Assembly: GCA_030044455.1 (NCBI GenBank)
Contig: JASHVU010000224.1
Coordinates: 1-5,701, forward strand
Origin: Acidobacteriaceae bacterium
GTDB taxonomy: Bacteria > Acidobacteriota > Terriglobia > Terriglobales > Acidobacteriaceae
DNA length: 5,701 nt
Reading direction: 5' to 3'
The notes beneath the pieces are model-generated. The model did not search any database and was not told the origin of the DNA. It saw nothing but the letters and a program-made list of their open reading frames with translations. A program made the translations under genes and the position numbers. This document shows, one piece after another, positions 1-5,701 of the stretch (position 1 is its first letter; the number at the start of each line of letters is the position of its first letter).

Positions 1-489
1 GATAAACTCTCATCGAGCGGTGCATGGCGCGAGCCGTGGAAGCATCGACGCTGCCTGATCCCGGCCAATGTGTTCTTCGAGTGGGAGCCGCTGACCAAAG
101 AAGAGGAGAAACAGAAGGTCAGAAAGCCCTGGGCTGTTTCGCTGCCCGATGAAGGTCTGTTCGCCTTCGGTGGCCTATGGGACCGATGGAAGGGCAAGGA
201 CGAAACCCATAACGAGATCGTCTTTGAGAGCTTCAGCATTATCACCACCGACCCCAACGAACTGCTGGAGCCGTTTCACAACCGCTGCCCACTCATCATT
301 GAGCCGAAAGATTACGAGCGCTGGCTTGCGCCGGCAGAGCCCTCGAATCTGCCCATCGACCTGGTTCGTACCTGGCCTGCCGATGAGATGAAAGCCTGGC
401 GCGTAACCAGCGCCCTGCGCAGCGCTGCACAACCGACGGCACCACAAACCCGACTATTCAGTGATGAGACACCGTCGTCCGCAGGATAG
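1..489 (+). CDS. SRAP domain protein (YedK/HMCES family), C-terminal part, 5' truncated by window edge
   Basis: The frame is open from base 1 and ends at TAG 487-489, so 162 codons are visible and the true start lies off the window. The visible start is the conserved core RCLIPANVFFEWE (codons 18-30). The Glu of FFEWE (codon 27) matches the active-site Glu of YedK, and the His of FHNRCPLII (codon 93) matches its catalytic His. IITTDPNELL and the late VRTWPADEMKAWRV segment are also typical of the family. The catalytic Cys2 and the active-site Asn would lie upstream and cannot be checked. Known family role: the N-terminal Cys forms a thiazolidine crosslink with abasic sites in single-stranded DNA, shielding them; the name SOS-response-associated peptidase refers to proposed autoproteolysis. 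A short polar tail follows the domain. The gene converges on the tRNA. The GTG at 70 lies inside the conserved core and is not a real start. Confidence 0.93.
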   Translation, partial: DKLSSSGAWREPWKHRRCLIPANVFFEWEPLTKEEEKQKVRKPWAVSLPDEGLFAFGGLWDRWKGKDETHNEIVFESFSIITTDPNELLEPFHNRCPLIIEPKDYERWLAPAEPSNLPIDLVRTWPADEMKAWRVTSALRSAAQPTAPQTRLFSDETPSSAG

Positions 490-514
490 CAGCGCTGCGA
501 AAGTCGTCGCCGGG

Positions 515-542
515 GGCAGAGCCGGCGCAGGCAGCTCTGGCC
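515..542. terminator. Possible hairpin between convergent SRAP gene and tRNA-Arg
   Basis: Arms GGCAGAGC (515-522) and GCTCTG-G-CC (534-542) can form an 8-bp stem with one bulged G at 540 and an 11-base loop. It sits in the 85-base gap where the two convergent transcripts would end, which suits a bidirectional terminator. Neither strand has a clear T-run after the stem, so the terminator role is only inferred from position. Confidence 0.25.
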
Positions 543-574
543 GACTGGATTGTTCGGAGAACCGCACGGTGGTG

Positions 575-651
575 TGGTGACCCCGGGCTGATTCGAACAG
601 CCGACACGCAGTTTAGGAAACTGCTGCTCTATCCATCTGAGCTACGGGGCC
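575..651 (-). tRNA. tRNA-Arg (anticodon CCU)
   Basis: Read on the minus strand, every cloverleaf element is present. The acceptor arms are GGCCCCG and CGGGGTC (seven pairs including one G-U). The D-arm is GCTC/GAGC with a GG-containing loop. The anticodon stem is GCAGT/ACTGC around loop TTCCTAA, giving anticodon CCT (plus-strand 615-617), which reads AGG arginine codons. The variable loop is five bases, and the T-arm is GGCTG-TTCGAAT-CAGCC. The discriminator is A, and CCA is encoded at 575-577, for 77 bases in total. No mismatch suggests decay. The 3' end faces the SRAP gene. Genes of this tRNA class are common phage and island integration sites, but I see no second copy of the 3' end in the window. 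Confidence 0.97.
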
Positions 652-709
652 ACGTTTAGAATGAACAACTTGCAGCAATGACCGGTTTTCTTCAACCCAT
701 ATTAACCCA

Positions 710-734
710 TTGGAATAAAATGACGATATTCCAA
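710..734. repeat. 8-bp inverted repeat upstream of tRNA-Arg
   Basis: TTGGAATA (710-717) and TATTCCAA (727-734) are perfect reverse complements with a nine-base spacer. The dyad lies about 60 bases upstream of the tRNA 5' end and touches the second of two AACCCAT direct repeats. It could be a regulator site or a small hairpin, or chance. No T-run follows on either strand. Confidence 0.4.
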
Positions 735-822
735 GGAGAAGTAAGCGGGCACGGGATGAAGTAGACCAGGGCACGATATCAACAGGGTAACATTCGTAAA
801 GTTCCGAGAGCGAACGGTTTCG

Positions 823-846
823 CCTGGGAAAGGGATTCCCGGTTTT
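823..846 (+). terminator. Terminator-like hairpin, plus strand
   Basis: CC-T-GGGAA (823-830, T825 bulged) pairs with TTCCCGG (836-842) around loop AGGGA and is followed at once by TTTT (843-846). This has the form of a short intrinsic terminator for plus-strand transcription. No plus-strand gene is recognised upstream (the nearest, the SRAP gene, ends at 489 beyond the tRNA). It would therefore end an unannotated transcript, or it is coincidental. Confidence 0.22.
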
Positions 847-1048
847 GGATTTAACGAAGGCCCAAACGGAACTTATGGAATCTCCAGTTTCTCGGCTTCG
901 GAGGTCGCCCCGGAAACATCGAGCGCCAACAGTTCTGTGGTTCCTGGCAATGACGGCGGCGCAAGCGGGAACCCGGGTCGATCCACGGTCAATGAATACT
1001 TCATGATCGGCGACGCCGGCGGGCGACGAGGCTGGGCTGTGCCAAAGA

Positions 1049-1080
1049 GAATGCATCTCGAGAGCTGCTCGAGTGCATTT
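1049..1080. terminator. Strong hairpin downstream of the receptor gene, candidate terminator
   Basis: ATGCA-T-CTCGAG (1051-1062) pairs with CTCGAGTGCAT (1068-1078) around the five-base loop AGCTG, leaving T1056 bulged. An extra A-T pair (1050/1079) and a G-T pair (1049/1080) extend the stem to about 13 pairs. On the minus strand it lies about 270 bases beyond the receptor stop codon and is followed by TCTTTGG, a weak T-rich tail. On the plus strand TTTCTGT overlaps the end of the stem. A terminator for the receptor transcript is the simplest reading. The hairpin itself is certain, its function is not. Confidence 0.4.
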
Positions 1081-1350
1081 CTGTCCGGCTCCGGAATGGT
1101 CGAATCATAAGAGTAGAAGATTAAGGCGATCGTTGGTTAGGTTTGCAGGATGAGTTCACGGGGCCGTTGTTCGACGACAGAGCCGTTTCCTCGCCATCGA
1201 TGTCTGCGCCGCGTGCGACTGTTCGTTTTCTCATGCTCCTCGATGGACTGCGCCTAACCAATTTCATGCGCGTGATCTCAGTCTTGTCACGGCTCCGGCA
1301 GCGCGAAGAACTCCCTTTCACGGTCCCAGTTTGGGTAGCTTGCCAAATAG

Positions 1351-4300
1351 TTAGAAGGTTGCACGAAGCGAGAACTGGCCAAACCGCCGCTCGTCGTGAT
1401 TGCCGCCAGTTGCTAAAGTGCCAAGCCCACCTCTTTGCTCTTGAACAAACAGCGGTGTAGTTGTCGCACCGTCGTAGTCCAAGGTTGTGGTGTTCACGTA
1501 GAAATTGTGGTGGTTCAACACATCGATTCCGTCGGCAGCGAACTCCACTCCGACCCGCTCGGTAATCGGGAAGGTCTTGTGGAGCGATGCGTCGAAATTC
1601 CATGCGCCCGGACCGCGGATAGAATTACGGCGCATCATGTCGGTTGGGAATGGTCCGAAGTCGGAGATACCCAGAGAGTTGCTGAGCGGAACAAATTCTT
1701 TGGGAAGCGGGATATTCAAGCCGTTGAATTGGTTGGTGCCCACCATCTGCGGCTTCTTGCTGACCGACGCGGAATAGAAGGGCGTCGCAGGCTCAAGGCG
1801 GGGCACAGTGTAGTCGGTTTCGTCTTCGCTATAGTCGAAAACTGAGAACGGGACTCCTCCGCGCGCCGTGTAAATACCGGAGAGCGCCCAGCCGCCGAAA
1901 GCCTGACGCTTCATTCCCGATCCTTGCTTGTACCACGGCGTTTGCCAGACGGGGGCCATGGTCAGGCGCTGGCGGATATCATAGTCAGCACTACCCCAAT
2001 CAAGGCCCGGATCGGCCAGCGATGTATAACCGAGCGAACCGATGTAACCGGAGCCTCCCTGAAGGCTGTCACCGAAGGTGGAGCTCAATTCGTCGAGAGC
2101 ATGTGACCATGTGTAGTTTGCCGTCATGCTCAGACCGGTGCGATGCAGGTCCTGCGTCTGAAGCCTGAGGTTGAGGCCGCTATAGAAGCTGCCAGCTGCG
2201 CTGCCACGCATATTGATGTTGGTGTATTGCGGGTTGGGGCGGGTGAGGCATTCTGCTATACCCGTGTTGATATTTACCATGCCGGAATTGGCACAGTTCA
2301 AATTGCTCTGGACCACGGGATCGCCGAGATAAACCTGGCCGGCGCCTTGCTGGTTCACGTTAGCGAGATCGTAAAGATGTGAACCCTTTGCACCCACGTA
2401 TGCGACCTCAACTATGGTACCGGGGGTGAATTGGTGCTGCAAAGCGAGGCTCCAGAATTGGGTTTGAGCGACTTCGATATTCTGATCGATATGGCGCATT
2501 TCCACCGGGGGCACATAACCTATTCCGTTTACGATAGGCACGGAACTGAGGTCATTGTTACTTACCGTGACAGCGCAATTGACGTCTTGGGCGGCGCAGG
2601 TTGTGCTTGGAATGGCGCTGGCCGGAGGATTGAAGCTGGCGTTAAAGGTTACGTTACCGAAGTTGCGCTCGTAGCTGATGCCGTAGCCGCCGCGGATGCT
2701 GTCGCGTCCGTTGCCGAAGACATCAAAGGCAAAGCCGACGCGAGGTGCAAGAGTTCCCCAGCGCGACTTCCAGAAGCCACCTGCCGCACTCTGATCGGCA
2801 ATCTGGATTTGACCGCTCCGGACCTGCGCTTCAAGGCTGTTCCCTGAGCCGAAATAAAAGTTCGAGTCCAGATTCGGGTGGTTGTTATGCTGCACGCCGT
2901 AATGTTCGTACCGAAGTCCTGCATTGACGGTCAACTGCGGCGACACCTTGTAGCTGTCCTGACCATATCCTGACCAATCCTTGTAGCGATAGCTGCGGCC
3001 ATAAGCGGGGGGAAGCAAAGGCGCCTGTACTGCGCAAGAAGCACTGTCGATGGTAAAGCCAAAGTTGCCGTCGGTGGTTGAGGTATCGGCTGGGCACGGA
3101 AGCTTGCCCTGGGGGTCGAAGCGCGCCTGGAAGTTGATGAGCGGTGCGCCGTTTGGGTTCCCCACTGTATTCATCATGTCGCTTAAGCTGTCCTGAAATG
3201 CGGCGCCCAGTTGCTCGACTGCCTGGGCATATGCGCCGTAGCCGTAATTCAACTGGATGTAAGTCTCGGCAAATCCAAATCGCATGGAATGCTTGCCCTT
3301 GGTCCAGGAGATGTCGGGCTCGATTTGAATGGTGTTTTGAGGGCCGCCTGCCGGGAGGCCGCCCGCACCTGGCTCGCTTAAGTTTTCAAGGCCCGGCATT
3401 TGAATGAATGAACCGGTACTGGGGTCAGTAGGCGAGACAAACATCAGGTTTGGAACGTAGGTGAGCGTCGGGTCGAACGTGGTGATTTCGTTGAATCGCG
3501 TATAGCTCGCCTTCAACGACAGAAACAGGCTGGGCGTAAAGATATGGGAGATGCTGTAGAGATAGCTCTGATTCAGATATGTGAGGCCGGTGTTGTACTG
3601 GGGGTAGGCGCTGTAGAAGTCGGATCCGGGGACTTGAACGGAGGATTCGCGGCCTCCGCGGAAGAACATCTGGGTCTTGTCGGAAGGGTTATAGTCCACG
3701 CGGCCCACGAGATCGTAGGTGTTTTGGGGAATGCCGCCGCCCGCGTCGAATGGGGCCTTGAAGTTGATGGTATCGAACATTGGAGTTGAAACGGGAATGG
3801 GTGTTGTGCCGTTCACTGAGCCAAAAGTTACGCCCTGGGCCGCAACCTGACCCACTGTTGAGGCCACACCTGAGGATTGGAGTGTGGTTTGGCCGTAAGA
3901 CTTGTAATACGCCTGGATATCAGCGGGCATCATAGCGATGAAAGCGGGATCGAAGATCTCCTCGGTTTCAGTGGCGGCGCTGCGCACGCGTGTCCATTCC
4001 GTGCTCTCGAAGATGAAGATCTTGTCTTTCTTGATGGGACCGCCCGCTGCGAACCCAAATTGGTTACGAGTGTAAATGCCTTTCGGATCGGGCGTGGGGC
4101 CTGGTACGCCGCTTTCGAGAGCCGCAGAATTGGCCGCGTCGTTGCCGTAAGTATTTGCGGTGTAATCGGAGAGGCGATTGAACTCCCAGGCGGAACCGTG
4201 GAAGTGGTTAGTGCCGGCCTTGGTCGTCACGTTAATGACGCCGCCTGAGGCGCGACCGTACTCTGCCGAATAATTGCTGGTGATAACGCTGTATTCCTGC

Positions 4301-5058
4301 GTTGCGTCCAGAGGAACGTCTTCGCCAATAGCCTGGCTGTAAATGGATATGTTCTCCACGCCATCGAGCAGAATTTCAGTGCCCGATTCGCGCTGGCCGT
4401 TGATGGAGTAGCCCACGCCGCGATCTTCCTGGTTCTGGCCGCTGCCCGTCTGGTCGATAGCGCTGGTGCCGCTGTTGGTGCTGTTGTCGCCGCCGGAGAC
4501 ATTTCCCGCAAGGGCGACAAAATCGTAGGGGTTTCGGGTAAGGCTGGGGAGTTCGGAAAGTTCCTCGTTGTTGACGACTTGTGACATCTCCTGAGTCTGG
4601 GTATTCACCTGCGCACCACCCTCGCCAACCACTTGCACCTCAGTGGTGGTGCTACTCACAGAGAGCCTGGCATCGAGAGTCACGTGCCCACCAACAGTAA
4701 CTTCGACCTTGCCTACAAAGGTTTTGAAGGCGATGGAGTTTACAGTTACCTGATAAATATCCGGCTCAAGGCCGAGCACAAGGTATGCGCCGGACGACGA
4801 AGTGACCGCGTTACGCACGGTATTGGTACTGAGATTCTTTACCGAGATGGTTGCGTCGGGAACTGCGGCGCCGGTTTGGTCCATCACCGTGCCGGCTATC
4901 TGACCGGTTTCAAGCTGCGCAGAGGCCACCACGCCGCAGAAGGACAAAGTGGCAAAGGCGAGTAGCACGCACAATGTTAGGGATTTAGAACGGCTCCACG
5001 GCTCACTTAAAAAAGCGGCCACACGGGATAGTCCAAAGTTGATCCTGAACAGCGTCAT
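1351..5058 (-). CDS. Oar-like TonB-dependent receptor with carboxypeptidase-regulatory-like N-terminal domain
   Basis: This is a 1235-residue outer-membrane protein. The ATG at 5058 is chosen for its GGAGGAG Shine-Dalgarno and the signal peptide that follows: residues 27-46 are hydrophobic and ASA-QLETG gives a likely signal peptidase I cut after residue 47. Residues 52-135 form a carboxypeptidase-regulatory-like beta-sandwich (GQIAGTVMDQTGAAVPDATI). Residues 150-280 are the plug, with INGQRESGTEILLDGVEN and AEYGRASGGVINVTTKAGTN. The rest is the barrel, with family phrases such as RNQFGFAAGGPIKKDKIF (331-348), LTVNAGLRYE (709-718), ANYTWSHALDEL (980-991) and NSIRGPGAWNFDASLHKTFP (1145-1164), ending in aromatic F1235 as outer-membrane proteins do. 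The family imports or exports large ligands using TonB energy; the substrate cannot be read from sequence. I see no clear TonB box. The mature protein has six Cys in three close pairs. No SusD-like partner is adjacent, unlike SusC systems. The long plus-strand frames across it are shadows. Confidence 0.95.
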   Translation of the reverse strand: MTLFRINFGLSRVAAFLSEPWSRSKSLTLCVLLAFATLSFCGVVASAQLETGQIAGTVMDQTGAAVPDATISVKNLSTNTVRNAVTSSSGAYLVLGLEPDIYQVTVNSIAFKTFVGKVEVTVGGHVTLDARLSVSSTTTEVQVVGEGGAQVNTQTQEMSQVVNNEELSELPSLTRNPYDFVALAGNVSGGDNSTNSGTSAIDQTGSGQNQEDRGVGYSINGQRESGTEILLDGVENISIYSQAIGEDVPLDATQEYSVITSNYSAEYGRASGGVINVTTKAGTNHFHGSAWEFNRLSDYTANTYGNDAANSAALESGVPGPTPDPKGIYTRNQFGFAAGGPIKKDKIFIFESTEWTRVRSAATETEEIFDPAFIAMMPADIQAYYKSYGQTTLQSSGVASTVGQVAAQGVTFGSVNGTTPIPVSTPMFDTINFKAPFDAGGGIPQNTYDLVGRVDYNPSDKTQMFFRGGRESSVQVPGSDFYSAYPQYNTGLTYLNQSYLYSISHIFTPSLFLSLKASYTRFNEITTFDPTLTYVPNLMFVSPTDPSTGSFIQMPGLENLSEPGAGGLPAGGPQNTIQIEPDISWTKGKHSMRFGFAETYIQLNYGYGAYAQAVEQLGAAFQDSLSDMMNTVGNPNGAPLINFQARFDPQGKLPCPADTSTTDGNFGFTIDSASCAVQAPLLPPAYGRSYRYKDWSGYGQDSYKVSPQLTVNAGLRYEHYGVQHNNHPNLDSNFYFGSGNSLEAQVRSGQIQIADQSAAGGFWKSRWGTLAPRVGFAFDVFGNGRDSIRGGYGISYERNFGNVTFNASFNPPASAIPSTTCAAQDVNCAVTVSNNDLSSVPIVNGIGYVPPVEMRHIDQNIEVAQTQFWSLALQHQFTPGTIVEVAYVGAKGSHLYDLANVNQQGAGQVYLGDPVVQSNLNCANSGMVNINTGIAECLTRPNPQYTNINMRGSAAGSFYSGLNLRLQTQDLHRTGLSMTANYTWSHALDELSSTFGDSLQGGSGYIGSLGYTSLADPGLDWGSADYDIRQRLTMAPVWQTPWYKQGSGMKRQAFGGWALSGIYTARGGVPFSVFDYSEDETDYTVPRLEPATPFYSASVSKKPQMVGTNQFNGLNIPLPKEFVPLSNSLGISDFGPFPTDMMRRNSIRGPGAWNFDASLHKTFPITERVGVEFAADGIDVLNHHNFYVNTTTLDYDGATTTPLFVQEQRGGLGTLATGGNHDERRFGQFSLRATF

Positions 5059-5262
5059 AAAACTCCTCCAAAAGTCGATCTGGACTGGAAGCCATTGCGG
5101 GCGGCTTCTCAATTCAGGTGGTGCGTTCTTCGGGATCTCGACCAGGAGAGCCAGTCCAAGTCCGCAATCGAAGCGGAAAGAACTGCAATAAGCTGATTCT
5201 GGGGTGAAACATCTCCTCAAGCGCCGACCTGGCGAGTACGACTTCACTTCCACTTCAGGGAA
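5059..5262 (-). promoter_or_regulatory. Receptor leader region with several potential hairpins
   Basis: Minus-strand RNA from this stretch could form a 5-bp stem, TCCGC/GCGGA (5161-5165 with 5173-5177). It could also form an 8-bp stem, TGGACTGG/CCAGTCCA (5151-5158 with 5081-5088), enclosing a second hairpin GAAGCC/GGCTTC (5103-5108 with 5088-5093, nine-base loop). The larger structure stands about 12 bases upstream of the Shine-Dalgarno. A CTCCT at 5144-5148 could pair with AGGAG inside that site. No known riboswitch class is recognised, and some of these pairings will be chance. Confidence 0.3.
5063..5069 (-). promoter_or_regulatory. Shine-Dalgarno site deciding the receptor start
   Basis: On the minus strand GGAGGAG is followed by TTTT and then the ATG at 5058, giving four bases of spacing from the last G or six from the GGAGG core. 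The only longer in-frame alternative, a TTG at 5274, would add 72 residues ahead of the signal peptide and has no such site. Confidence 0.85.
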
Positions 5263-5263
5263 T

Positions 5264-5275
5264 CTTGATATCAAG
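5264..5275. repeat. 12-base perfect palindrome, possible operator
   Basis: CTTGATATCAAG is perfectly self-complementary and lies upstream of the receptor gene over the candidate -10 box. Short palindromes of this size are typical of dimeric repressor sites, but none is identified here, and one copy alone is weak evidence. Confidence 0.35.
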
Positions 5276-5296
5276 CAAGAAAATTACCCTGTTCAA
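5268..5296 (-). promoter_or_regulatory. Weak sigma70-like promoter candidate for the receptor gene
   Basis: On the minus strand TTGAAC (5291-5296) resembles a -35 box. Seventeen bases later comes TGATAT (5268-5273), a poor -10 box. Shifting to TATCAA improves the -10 match but gives a 19-base spacing. The placement is sensible, 200 or so bases before the ATG and after the stop of the upstream gene. The -10 region lies inside the palindrome CTTGATATCAAG (5264-5275), so a bound regulator there would block it. Confidence 0.25.
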
Positions 5297-5353
5297 TGAA
5301 GCAGAACTTCCCAAAACGCTTTGTTGTTTAAACTGGACTCAATCCTCAAATCG

Positions 5354-5701
5354 TTAATCAGCGCCGTGAACTGGCGCCGGTGTGCCGTCTGACCAATGGT
5401 CGACCGGCACCATGAAAATGGTTTCGGGCTCCGGCCACTCGTGATGAACCGGGTCGATCACGACCGGCGAGCCGTCCAGGTTCGCTCCCCAACTCGCGGC
5501 GTCCATGCGGGGCAGATGAAACATCAGATGCGAATGCCAGTGTCCAACGCCATCGCCGAAATTCTGGTCTTTCGACATCATGTACGACATCGCTCCTTGC
5601 TCCGGCAAGGGCAACTGGCTTGCGGCAACCAATGACCGGATGTTCTCCTCCATCTGGGTTTTTGTGAGTCCGCTCAACAGAAGCCTTGTCCTGAGAATGG
5701 T
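5354..5701 (-). CDS. Uncharacterised protein with HWHSHLMF motif, C-terminal part, 5' truncated by window edge
   Basis: The frame is open to the right edge and stops at TAA 5354-5356, leaving 115 visible residues. The visible part begins TILRTRLLLSG, so the TTG at 5677 need not be the start. A helical stretch (about residues 10-30) is followed by GAMSYMMSKDQNF (36-48), GHWHSHLMFHLP (53-64), SWGANLDGSPVV (70-81), then PEPETIFMVPVDHWSDGTPA (90-109) and a short tail. The pattern resembles an uncharacterised bacterial family I recall only loosely, whose members have the same order of MSYMMSK, HWH-HLMF and WSDGTP segments. The His cluster could bind a metal, but no enzyme class is supported. Any signal peptide would be off the window. 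It lies 295 bases upstream of the receptor on the same strand, so co-transcription is possible but not indicated. Confidence 0.8.
   Translation of the reverse strand, partial: TILRTRLLLSGLTKTQMEENIRSLVAASQLPLPEQGAMSYMMSKDQNFGDGVGHWHSHLMFHLPRMDAASWGANLDGSPVVIDPVHHEWPEPETIFMVPVDHWSDGTPAPVHGAD

Larger units (their letters stand above)
652..1350. other. Gene-poor interval between tRNA-Arg and the receptor gene
   Basis: This 699-base stretch has no gene I can support. It should contain the promoter of the minus-strand tRNA at its left end, but I cannot pick out a convincing -35/-10 pair there. It holds two 7-base direct repeats (AACCCAT at 694-700 and 704-710) set ten bases apart, an 8-bp AT-rich dyad at 710-734, a terminator-like hairpin at 823-846 and a strong hairpin at 1049-1080. 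The plus strand from 760 to 1110 is open but has no plausible start. The long minus-strand frame over 613-1056 runs into the tRNA, giving the GPVAQMDRAAVS tail typical of tRNA antisense artefacts, and is not a gene. From 1111 to 1350 I see nothing beyond a probable chance inverted repeat. Confidence 0.6.

Noticed and set aside
613..1056. 147-codon minus-strand open frame
   Set aside because: It reads into the tRNA and ends in the well-known spurious GPVAQMDRAAVS translation of a tRNA. It has no recognisable domain or ribosome binding site.
1133..1261. 9-base inverted repeat TTGGTTAGG / CCTAACCAA, 111 bases apart
   Set aside because: A match of this length is expected about once by chance in an interval this size, and nothing else supports it.
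1121..1603. 160-codon minus-strand open frame overlapping the receptor 3' end
   Set aside because: It is rich in Arg/Cys/Ser as out-of-frame translations are, and more than half overlaps the receptor gene in another frame.
1143..5191. Many plus-strand open frames opposite the receptor
   Set aside because: They are antisense shadows of a well-supported 1235-codon gene, with no coherent domains.
5241..5256. Three closely spaced ACTTC pentamers
   Set aside because: Spacing is irregular (5 then 6 bases) and the unit is too short to separate from chance.
5059..5274. 72-residue N-terminal extension of the receptor from TTG 5274
   Set aside because: The start is rare and has no Shine-Dalgarno, it would bury the signal peptide, and the ATG at 5058 has an excellent site.
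5326..5333. 8-base palindrome GTTTAAAC after the uncharacterised gene
   Set aside because: It is too short, with no loop or T-run, so it is not a terminator.
1..5701. CRISPR array, insertion sequence or second copy of the tRNA 3' end
   Set aside because: I looked for regular spaced repeats, transposase motifs and a repeated T-arm/acceptor segment and found none.

Overview
The window looks like a chromosomal piece from a member of the Acidobacteriota. The evidence is a very large Oar-like TonB-dependent receptor: a carboxypeptidase-regulatory-like domain, then a plug, then a roughly 950-residue barrel carrying the stock phrases of the acidobacterial receptor expansion. Moderately high G+C agrees. 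This is inferred from family resemblance alone, with no database search.

Layout from left to right. Positions 1-489 (+) hold the C-terminal two thirds of a SRAP (YedK/HMCES-type) abasic-site-binding protein, cut by the window edge. An 85-base gap with a possible hairpin separates it from a convergent tRNA-Arg(CCU) gene with encoded CCA at 575-651 (-). Positions 652-1350 contain no gene I can support. They do hold a strong hairpin (1049-1080), a terminator-like hairpin (823-846), a small AT-rich dyad (710-734) and a startless open frame on the plus strand (760-1110). Positions 1351-5058 (-) are the receptor gene, 1235 codons. Its ATG has a strong Shine-Dalgarno sequence, unlike the in-frame upstream TTG. 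Positions 5059-5353 are its leader and promoter region, with several potential hairpins, a 12-base palindrome and a possible short upstream ORF. Positions 5354-5701 (-) are the C-terminal part of an uncharacterised protein with an HWHSHLMF motif, cut by the right edge.

The genes do not form an obvious pathway. The receptor has no SusD-like partner in view and lies about 300 bases downstream of the uncharacterised gene on the same strand, so it probably has its own promoter. The SRAP gene and the tRNA belong to DNA-damage handling and translation and face the opposite way to each other. I found no CRISPR array, insertion sequence or recognisable new multi-gene system. The leads most worth checking are the structured receptor leader, the gene-poor interval between receptor and tRNA, and the unnamed HWHSHLMF protein.
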